From the NCBI GenBank assembly GCA_937892095.1, contig CALAVC010000089.1, positions 1 through 12,832 of the forward strand: DNA of 12,832 bases. Reading direction: 5' to 3'. The position numbers were made by a program, and so were the translations under genes. Positions 7,258-12,832 of the stretch are shown piece by piece. How positions within the stretch are numbered: position 1 is the first letter of the stretch; the number at the start of each line of letters is the position of its first letter. The stretch is from an uncultured Bacteroidales bacterium. Lineage in GTDB: Bacteria > Bacteroidota > Bacteroidia > Bacteroidales > Marinilabiliaceae. The notes beneath the pieces were generated by a model that was given only the letters and a program-made list of their open reading frames with translations, did no database searches and was not told where the DNA came from.

Positions 7258-8292
7258 ATGATTATTAGCCCACATAGACTACTTTCTATCCTTTCTATCC
7301 TTTGCCTCTCCATATTTTCTCGAGCGCAGAAACCAATAGTTCGCGCAGAACTCGATTCCATGACAATTTTTGTCGCAGGACAAGTCGGACTGAACGTTAT
7401 CGTTGTCGCCAAGGCTGGTACTAACCTTCAACTCGTTCAACTACCAGATTCCCTCGGTGAACATGTCGAAGTCGTCTCAGCTCTCCCACGAGATACCATT
7501 GCGCAAGGAGATCTTGTTCAATACATGCAACGATACATCATAACGTCGTTCGACACAGGTCTACATCTCATTCCAACCTTGCCAGTTGCAATTGTCGAAG
7601 ACTCTGAGGATGGGAATGTATCTTTGCCCGAATTGACGCTCAAAGTAGTCAATCCTTTCCAACAAATAGATGTCGATGAACAAAGCGGTGTGGCTAAAAT
7701 TTTCGATATTAACAATGCCGAAGATGCTCCTTTTCAATGGAGCGAGCTACTCATCTATTGGCCTTGGTTAGTTGGCATTATCATTTTCCTTATTTTGCTT
7801 GCCGTCTGTGTAAAACTCTATCTGAAATATGGTCGTCGAATGGATAATGGGCAAAAAGTCGAACTCAAACCAGATGAACCGTGCGAAGTCATTGCTCTTC
7901 GCGAGTTAGAACGCATTCGGACAGAAAAACTTTGGCAGCACAATCGTGTCAAAGATTATTATTCAGAACTGACTGATACTCTCCGACGATACATCAGTGC
8001 GCGTTTTGACATAAACGCTCTCGAAAGCACTTCTGCTGAGCTCATCGAGGCACTTCAATCCTCACTCAAAGACGTTCCTTCGGCTGCTTCCGATTTAGAC
8101 TACATTCTCTCTCAAGCCGACTTTGTCAAGTTTGCAAAGCACGAACCACTTCCATCCGAAAATGATAAAGTAATCAGTGTAGCTGTGCAATTTGTCGAAA
8201 ACACAACACCCACCACTCAACCAACCGATAGCACAACACCTGAAAACATTCAATCTCAGAACCAAATAATAGGAGGTGCAGACAATGTTTAG
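7258..8292 (+). CDS. BatD-like single-pass membrane protein of the bat operon
   Basis: A 344-residue protein with a signal peptide (1-23, cleavage near A23/Q24). It has a beta-rich periplasmic domain (about 25-155, with S-M-T-I-F-V-A-G-Q-V-G-L-N-V near its start, as in BatD-type oxygen-tolerance domains), one transmembrane helix (about 164-186) and a helical cytoplasmic tail (about 190-315). The tail contains Y-Y-S-E-L-T-D-T-L-R-R-Y-I-S and later A-D-F-V-K-F-A, a pattern seen in DUF4381-type proteins and also in the tail of BatD. The last ~30 residues are rich in T, P, Q and N. It lies 51 nt after the DUF58 gene, the widest gap in the operon, and its end overlaps batA by 8 nt. The end of its coding sequence also carries the ribosome-binding site of batA. 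Likely role: membrane partner of a VWA protein (inference). I know of no accepted function for this family. Confidence 0.88.
   Translation: MIISPHRLLSILSILCLSIFSRAQKPIVRAELDSMTIFVAGQVGLNVIVVAKAGTNLQLVQLPDSLGEHVEVVSALPRDTIAQGDLVQYMQRYIITSFDTGLHLIPTLPVAIVEDSEDGNVSLPELTLKVVNPFQQIDVDEQSGVAKIFDINNAEDAPFQWSELLIYWPWLVGIIIFLILLAVCVKLYLKYGRRMDNGQKVELKPDEPCEVIALRELERIRTEKLWQHNRVKDYYSELTDTLRRYISARFDINALESTSAELIEALQSSLKDVPSAASDLDYILSQADFVKFAKHEPLPSENDKVISVAVQFVENTTPTTQPTDSTTPENIQSQNQIIGGADNV
8271..8276 (+). promoter_or_regulatory. Shine-Dalgarno AGGAGG deciding the batA start
   Basis: A perfect AGGAGG lies inside the end of the upstream gene, 8 nt before the ATG at 8285. It supports ATG 8285 over the in-frame GTG at 8276, whose first base is the last base of this motif. 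No other gene of the window has a comparable motif. Confidence 0.75.
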
Positions 8293-9280
8293 TGGCATAA
8301 CTTTCCAGCACCCATGGGTGTTCGCGTTCTTGTCCATAATCCCTCTCTACATCGCATGGCTCTACTACCGACGTAAGACTTCGTCGCCAACCATGCAGAC
8401 ATCTACGCTCGACACCTTTAGCGATGTTCAGCCAACATGGCGAGTCCGCTTGCGTTGCTTACCAATCGTCTTGCGTCTACTTGCTCTTGCACTCATAATT
8501 GTTGTCCTCGCTCGCCCTCAGTCCTCCACCAGCTATTCCGACCATAATACAGAAGGCATCGACATCGTTATGGCTCTCGACATTTCTGGTTCTATGAAAG
8601 CTGTCGACTTTAAACCAAACCGACTCGAAGCCGCAAAGGACGTAGCTAAAAAGTTTGTTGCAGGTCGTCCCGATGACAACATAGGTCTCGTAATATTTGC
8701 AGGTGAAAGCTTTACGCAATGCCCACTTACGACCGACCATGCTGTTCTAACTAACCTTTTTCAAGATGTTACGACAGGTATGCTCGAAGATGGCACCGCC
8801 ATCGGTATGGGACTCGCCACAGCAGTCAATCGTATCAGGGATAGCAAGGCAAAAAGTAAAGTCATAATACTCTTGACCGATGGCGTCAACAATATGGGTG
8901 CCATCTCCCCCGAAAAGGCTGCCGAACTTGCTCAAACATTTGGTATCAGAGTATATACAATCGGTGTTGGCACGCATGGCACTGCACAAGTGCCTGTCCA
9001 AACCGCTCTCGGTGTCCGTATGCAAGATATGGAAGTCCGTATCGACGAACCACTCTTGCAAAGCATTGCTGACATGACTGGTGGCAAATATTTTCGCGCC
9101 ACTACGAAAAACAACCTCGTAGCCATCTATGACGAAATAGACCAAATGGAAAAAACTATTATGGAAGTAAGGAATTACACTAAACGCACCGATGAATACC
9201 CACCCTTTGCCATCGCTGCTTTGTGCCTTCTTTTCCTCGAAATAATTTTGCGTCATACCGTTCTTCGCACCATACCCTAA
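8285..9280 (+). CDS. batA: BatA, membrane-anchored von Willebrand factor A protein
   Basis: A 331-residue protein counted from ATG 8285, chosen because of the AGGAGG 8 nt upstream; a GTG at 8276 would add three residues. The N-terminal BatA-type region (F-Q-H-P-W-V-F, a typical opening) carries TM1 (about 10-28) and TM2 (about 60-77, ending A-R-P-Q). The VWA domain follows at about 91-290. MIDAS residues are D99-x-S101-x-S103 (in DISGS), T171 (EDGTAIG) and D199 (LLTDG), all intact. A last hydrophobic helix (about 307-328) anchors the C-terminus. The VWA domain is expected on the periplasmic side, between the second and third helices. The gene overlaps the upstream gene by 8 nt (ATGTTTAG), suggesting translational coupling. 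It is paralogous to BatB, which follows 18 nt later. Confidence 0.95.
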   Translation: MFSGITFQHPWVFAFLSIIPLYIAWLYYRRKTSSPTMQTSTLDTFSDVQPTWRVRLRCLPIVLRLLALALIIVVLARPQSSTSYSDHNTEGIDIVMALDISGSMKAVDFKPNRLEAAKDVAKKFVAGRPDDNIGLVIFAGESFTQCPLTTDHAVLTNLFQDVTTGMLEDGTAIGMGLATAVNRIRDSKAKSKVIILLTDGVNNMGAISPEKAAELAQTFGIRVYTIGVGTHGTAQVPVQTALGVRMQDMEVRIDEPLLQSIADMTGGKYFRATTKNNLVAIYDEIDQMEKTIMEVRNYTKRTDEYPPFAIAALCLLFLEIILRHTVLRTIP

Positions 9281-9298
9281 CACTACACATTTTGTCCT

Positions 9299-10372
9299 AT
9301 GGATTCATTTCGATTTGCACGTCCCGAAACACTATACCTACTCCTCCTCATACCTCTTGTCATCGGTCTCCTCGTCTATTTTGCCCATAGTAGGCAAAAA
9401 TCGCTCGATGCCTTCGGACAGCGTCAGCTTGTTAGCCATCTAATGCCCGACTTCTCTCATGCTCGTTCACGCATAAAAGCATGGCTTTTCGTTATAGCGC
9501 TCACGCTTCAAATAATTGTTGTCGCTGGTCCACAATTTGGTGCCAAACTCGAAACCGTTCAACGTCGTGGCATAGAAATTATGATTGCACTCGATGTCTC
9601 CAATTCCATGAATGCACAAGACATCGCTCCTTCACGTCTCGAAATGGCAAAAATGGCTCTTGCACGTCTTGTCGACAAACTTAACGATGACAGAATCGGT
9701 ATGGTCGTTTTCGCTGGCAAAAGCTATGTACAGTTGCCTATTACTTCCGACTATCCGTCTGCCAAAATGTTCCTTCAAACAGTCGAGACGGGTATGGTGC
9801 AAACACAAGGAACAGCCATAGGCTCTGCAATCGATCTATGTTGTTCTTCTTTCAGTGCTCAAGAAGACATCAATCGTGCCATTATCGTCATTACCGATGG
9901 TGAGAACCACGAAGACGATGCTGTTGCTGCAGCTCAAAAAGCCGCTTCGCAAGGCATAAAGGTCTACACAGTTGGCATGGGAACAGCCAAGGGTGCACCT
10001 ATACCAGTCGTCGCCGGTCAAAACAACAATTTCATAAAAGACAAAGATGGCAACATAGTCATCTCCAAAATCGACGAAGCTTCACTCGCTCAGGTTGCTC
10101 GTGCTGGCGATGGAGCATATATCCCAGCCAATAATATTCGCAACGGCATCAACAACCTCGTCAGCGAGCTAAACTCAATCGATAAAACCGATTTTGAAGC
10201 TAAGGTTTATAAGGACTATGAAGATCGCTTTATCTACCTTCAAGCACTTGTGTTCTTGCTTCTTGTTGTCGAACTATTCCTTCTTTCTCGCAAAAATCCT
10301 CGTCTTGCTGCTTTCGACATTTTCACTCGTCAGAAAGCCGACAAAGATTTATTTATACAACCAGCTGAATAA
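9299..10372 (+). CDS. batB: BatB, membrane-anchored von Willebrand factor A protein
   Basis: A 357-residue paralogue of BatA with the same layout: F-A-R-P-E opening, TM1 (about 11-28), TM2 (about 61-77), VWA domain (about 91-310) and a C-terminal helix (about 312-330) followed by a ~27-residue cytoplasmic tail. MIDAS residues are D99-x-S101-x-S103 (in DVSNS, with N where BatA has G), T172 (QGTAIG) and D200 (VITDGE), all present. An insertion at about 235-262 (asparagine- and lysine-rich, K-D-K-D-G-N) differs from BatA. In the family, BatA and BatB are thought to act as a pair in an envelope complex. No Shine-Dalgarno precedes the ATG, and 7 nt separate its stop from the batC start. Confidence 0.95.
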   Translation: MDSFRFARPETLYLLLLIPLVIGLLVYFAHSRQKSLDAFGQRQLVSHLMPDFSHARSRIKAWLFVIALTLQIIVVAGPQFGAKLETVQRRGIEIMIALDVSNSMNAQDIAPSRLEMAKMALARLVDKLNDDRIGMVVFAGKSYVQLPITSDYPSAKMFLQTVETGMVQTQGTAIGSAIDLCCSSFSAQEDINRAIIVITDGENHEDDAVAAAQKAASQGIKVYTVGMGTAKGAPIPVVAGQNNNFIKDKDGNIVISKIDEASLAQVARAGDGAYIPANNIRNGINNLVSELNSIDKTDFEAKVYKDYEDRFIYLQALVFLLLVVELFLLSRKNPRLAAFDIFTRQKADKDLFIQPAE

Positions 10373-10379
10373 TAATGCC

Positions 10380-11039
10380 ATGCTACTAAGGTCATTATAT
10401 CTTGTTTGTTTGCTCCTGACAACCATATCTGTCAGTGCTCAAAAAGAACGCAAATACATTCGCGAAAGCTATAAATTATACTCCGATTCTAATTATGTCG
10501 GAGCGCAGGAAGCCAGTGTAAAAGCTCTTGCAGTAGATCCCAACTCGTTCGAAGCTGCCTACAACTATGCCGATGCTCTTTTCAAGCAAGAAAAAGTCAA
10601 CGAAGCACAAGAACAGTTCGAACGTCTTGCTGCACAAGAAAAAGACCCAGAAAAGCTAAGCCGACTCTACCACAATATTGGCAATTGCCACTATGTTAAG
10701 CAAGAGTACGACAAAAGTATCGAAGCATATAAAAATTCCCTACGCAAAGACCCCTCCAACGACATGACGCGCTACAACCTCGTTGCCGCTCAAAAAATGC
10801 GTAATCAGCAAAATCAAAATCAAGACCAAAATAAACAACAACAGCAACAACAGGAACAACAACAACAGCAGCAGGAGCAACAGCAACAACAAGAACAGCA
10901 ACAACTGCAAGAGCAACAAATGAATCGTGAAGAAGCCGAACGACTCCTTAACGCTCTCCAGCAAGACGAAGACAAACTACAAGACGAAAAACGTAAGATA
11001 AAAGAGGCAAAACCTCGTCGTATAGAGAAAAATTGGTAG
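10380..11039 (+). CDS. batC: BatC, TPR protein with glutamine-rich linker
   Basis: The ATG at 10380 is chosen: it lies 7 nt after the batB stop and gives a signal peptide (MLLRSLYLVC, hydrophobic core, cleavage near A20/Q21). The open frame extends back to 10194 inside batB, but that part is a shadow. The 219-residue protein has about three TPR units (about 23-56, 57-90, 92-127; the last, with N-I-G-N-C-H-Y and S-I-E-A-Y-K-N-S-L, is the clearest). A glutamine-rich tract (142-180, 28 of 39 residues Q) comes next, followed by a charged helix (181-215) and a terminal E-K-N-W, similar to the short K-[DN]-W ending typical of BatC. It is expected in the periplasm as a scaffold for BatA/BatB and BatD. 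Gene order and ending make the assignment firm; the exact partners are inferred. Confidence 0.92.
   Translation: MLLRSLYLVCLLLTTISVSAQKERKYIRESYKLYSDSNYVGAQEASVKALAVDPNSFEAAYNYADALFKQEKVNEAQEQFERLAAQEKDPEKLSRLYHNIGNCHYVKQEYDKSIEAYKNSLRKDPSNDMTRYNLVAAQKMRNQQNQNQDQNKQQQQQQEQQQQQQEQQQQQEQQQLQEQQMNREEAERLLNALQQDEDKLQDEKRKIKEAKPRRIEKNW
10803..10919 (+). repeat. CAA/CAG low-complexity tract in batC
   Basis: A run of mixed CAA and CAG codons broken by GAA/GAG at residues 159, 166, 172 and 178, which are 6 to 7 residues apart. Codons are mixed rather than a pure triplet repeat, which lowers slippage but still makes length variation likely between strains. Confidence 0.9.
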
Positions 11040-11060
11040 CCCTATTGTCTTAAAAGTCAT

Positions 11061-11068
11061 TAACTTTG
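11061..11068 (+). promoter_or_regulatory. Possible internal -7 box before batD
   Basis: TAACTTTG matches TAnnTTTG exactly and lies in the 35-nt gap between batC and batD, 6 nt before the batD ATG. There is no TTTG at the expected 19-21 bp upstream. If used, the transcript would start at or next to the ATG. A chance match is quite possible. Confidence 0.25.
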
Positions 11069-11074
11069 CAACAA

Positions 11075-12832
11075 ATGGCACATAATATATCCTCAAAATC
11101 GTTCTTTTACAAAGTCCTTTTAGCCTTTGTATCCTTTGTTTGGACACCTCTCTACGTTTTAGCCGACAATATCACTGTCCAAGGTAGTGCTCCGTCTTCA
11201 TGGTCAGTCGATGAGCCTTTCCGACTTTCCTACATCGTCAACGAGCGAGCAACCGACATAGTTGTTCCCGAGGTTGATGGGTTGCGTGTCCTTATGGGGC
11301 CTTCCACCTCATCATCGTCTTCACATTCCATAGTCAATGGGCAGGTATCTTCTTCAAGGCAAACAACGTTCACCTACGTCTTGCAAGCCTCCAAGACTGG
11401 CAATTTTACAGTCCCACCTGCAACTATTGTCGTCAATGGCAACAAGTATACTTCCAATGCTGTTAACATCAAAATAGTCGGTGAACAACAGTCCTCCGCA
11501 CAAGGTCAATCCTCCACAAGCCCATCCGATGCTCAAAGAGTTGCTTCCGATGTCGCAGGTAAAGACATAGTTCTACGCCAAGAACTTATCAAAGGCTCCG
11601 TCTACGAAGGCGAAGGTGTGCACCTCATAACCAAGGTCTATACACGTGTCGATCTTAATAGTCTTACCGAAAAAAACGACCCCAAACTTACCGAGTTCGT
11701 TTCTGTCGACATGTCCCCTTCTCAATATAACTTCCATACCGAACTTCTCAATGGTGTTCAATATCAAGTTTCCGAACTTGATCGTAAAGTACTCATCCCA
11801 CAAAAAAGTGGTAAGATAACCATTGAACCCGCCGAATATGAGTTTATTGTTAAGCGACGCACAGGAGGTGGTTTCTTTTTTAGCGATGTCCAACTTGTTC
11901 GCCAAAAAGTCAAGAGCAACTCTCTCTCTCTCAACGTCAAGCCACTTCCATCTCCTCGACCCAATGGTTTCACTGGTGGCGTCGGTAGCTACAAGTTCAA
12001 TGTCTCCGTAAGTCCCGAAGAAGTTGATGTCGATAATAGCGTAACGGTCCGCGTCTCTGTCGAAGGTCGTGGCAACCTCAAGCTCATCAGCATGCCCACA
12101 CCAATCTTCCACCAAGACTTCGACACTTTTGACCCAAGTCACAAATCAGACCTCAACCCAACTGAAAATGGCTATCAAGGAAAGCGTGTCGATGAATATC
12201 TTGTAATTCCTCGTCGCGACGGCGAATTTGAAATACCTCAACTAACATTCTCCTACTTCGATCCTCAAAAAGGCAAGTACGAAACCGTTTCCAAAGGTCC
12301 ATTCTCTATCAAGGTCAATAAAGGAATAGGCAGTCAGGCGCAAGGCGCAACTTCGGGCATATCTTTTGCTGGCTCAGGTCCTGAACAAGTTACTTATCTC
12401 GGGACAGACCTTCGCTACCTACATCGCACGTCACAACTGACACCACTTAAAAAGTTCTTCGTTCTTTCGCCACTCTTCTGGTTGCTCACGTTGCTACCCG
12501 TTGCAATTCTTCTTGCTCTCTACGTCTACTATCGCAAGCGTATAAGTGACCTTAGCAATATCAGCCTACTCAAAAGTCGCAAGGCCAACAAGCAAGCAAA
12601 AAAACGTCTCAAGCAGGCTGCAAAGTTTATCAAGGATAACAAGCGTGAAGCATTCTTCGACGAACTTATGCGTGCTCTTTGGGGCTACCTGAGCGACAAG
12701 CTAACGCTTCCGCTCAGTGTTCTGACCAAAGATAATGCTCGCGAAAAAATGAGTGAACACGGCATATCCGAAGAGGTCGCTGTTAAGTTTATGTCCCTTC
12801 TCGACGAATGCGAGTTCGCTCGCTACGCACCT
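11075..12832 (+). CDS. batD: BatD, oxygen-tolerance membrane protein (3' partial)
   Basis: The frame from ATG 11075 is open without a stop through the last base of the window (586 codons). It begins with a signal peptide (1-30, ending Y-V-L-A before D31-N-I-T-V). Beta-rich periplasmic domains follow, with features typical of BatD: S-W-S-V-D-E-P-F-R-L near the start, D-V-A-G-K-D-I at about 166, R-T-G-G-G-F-F-F-S at about 263-271 and F-T-G-G-V-G at about 300. A transmembrane helix (about 464-487) is followed by a basic stretch and a helical cytoplasmic tail with F-F-D-E-L-M-R-A-L, ending here in C-E-F-A-R-Y-A-P. Family members are near 600 residues, so probably only a short C-terminal part is missing. 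It starts 35 nt after batC. Expected to sit in the inner membrane, with most of the mass in the periplasm, and work with BatA/B/C. Confidence 0.93.
   Translation, partial: MAHNISSKSFFYKVLLAFVSFVWTPLYVLADNITVQGSAPSSWSVDEPFRLSYIVNERATDIVVPEVDGLRVLMGPSTSSSSSHSIVNGQVSSSRQTTFTYVLQASKTGNFTVPPATIVVNGNKYTSNAVNIKIVGEQQSSAQGQSSTSPSDAQRVASDVAGKDIVLRQELIKGSVYEGEGVHLITKVYTRVDLNSLTEKNDPKLTEFVSVDMSPSQYNFHTELLNGVQYQVSELDRKVLIPQKSGKITIEPAEYEFIVKRRTGGGFFFSDVQLVRQKVKSNSLSLNVKPLPSPRPNGFTGGVGSYKFNVSVSPEEVDVDNSVTVRVSVEGRGNLKLISMPTPIFHQDFDTFDPSHKSDLNPTENGYQGKRVDEYLVIPRRDGEFEIPQLTFSYFDPQKGKYETVSKGPFSIKVNKGIGSQAQGATSGISFAGSGPEQVTYLGTDLRYLHRTSQLTPLKKFFVLSPLFWLLTLLPVAILLALYVYYRKRISDLSNISLLKSRKANKQAKKRLKQAAKFIKDNKREAFFDELMRALWGYLSDKLTLPLSVLTKDNAREKMSEHGISEEVAVKFMSLLDECEFARYAP

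Larger units (their letters stand above)
5329..12832 (+). other. moxR-bat (Bacteroides aerotolerance) operon, 3' end cut off
   Basis: Seven genes in the same direction with gaps of 9, 51, -8, 18, 7 and 35 nt: moxR, DUF58, BatD-like, batA, batB, batC, batD. No terminator-like hairpin with a T-run is seen between them. In Bacteroidetes this cluster commonly continues with batE, another TPR protein, which would lie past the window edge. Known of the family: MoxR ATPases are thought to act as chaperones for VWA-domain proteins, and the bat genes of Bacteroides fragilis were linked to survival in oxygen. Composition predicts one cytoplasmic ATPase, one soluble VWA-like adaptor, two membrane-anchored VWA proteins facing the periplasm, two single-pass beta-domain proteins and a periplasmic TPR protein. 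Confidence 0.9.

Noticed and set aside
8747..9283. Antisense open frame of 178 codons opposite batA
   Set aside because: Lies wholly within the VWA domain coding region, whose MIDAS residues are intact.
10194..10379. N-terminal extension of BatC into batB
   Set aside because: It would overlap batB by 179 nt, and the signal peptide starts at 10380, directly after the batB stop.
10803..10919. CRISPR-like or tandem repeat array
   Set aside because: It is an in-frame glutamine-rich coding tract without spacers.
11573..12142. Antisense open frame of 189 codons opposite batD
   Set aside because: The + strand frame is open for 586 codons with BatD features; the antisense frame is a shadow.

Overview
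The window looks like a chromosomal segment of a Bacteroidetes bacterium, probably of the order Bacteroidales. Three things point there. The moxR/DUF58/batABCD aerotolerance gene order is complete apart from the far end. Promoter elements match the Bacteroidetes pattern TTTG...TAnnTTTG. Almost every gene lacks a Shine-Dalgarno sequence. A protein with the Bacteroidetes-typical FISUMP-like fold and capsule/exopolysaccharide export proteins fit the same origin. I cannot name the genus.

Layout. Positions 1-3332 hold the end of a polysaccharide export operon: a 5'-truncated outer-membrane export protein of the Wza type with about six SLBB repeats, then a Wzz-type chain-length protein without a kinase domain. 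Positions 3355-3520 hold a self-contained tRNA-Arg(ACG) unit with its own promoter and a strong intrinsic terminator. Positions 3546-4547 encode an exported TPR-like protein of unknown function. It converges, with a 4-base overlap of the 3' ends, on a minus-strand gene (4544-5134) for an exported FISUMP-like protein. A 194-bp divergent promoter region (5135-5328) separates that gene from the main operon.

Positions 5329-12832 are the moxR-bat operon, all on the + strand and tightly packed: MoxR AAA+ ATPase, DUF58 protein with a MIDAS, a BatD-like single-pass membrane protein, BatA, BatB (both membrane-anchored von Willebrand factor A proteins), BatC (TPR plus glutamine-rich linker) and BatD (3' end cut by the window edge). 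From what is known of such systems, the cytoplasmic MoxR ATPase is thought to act as a chaperone on VWA-domain partners. The BatA/B/C/D proteins are thought to form an envelope complex; in Bacteroides fragilis this operon was linked to aerotolerance, but its molecular function is unsettled.

This is mostly a known system and I do not see a clearly new one. The points most worth a second look are: similar cytoplasmic tails on the BatD-like protein and on BatD, suggesting the operon contains two BatD-type/VWA pairs; a perfect AGGAGG ribosome-binding site in front of batA alone; a consistent excess of C over G on the + strand whatever the gene direction, suggesting the whole operon lies on the lagging strand; and a glutamine-rich linker in BatC.
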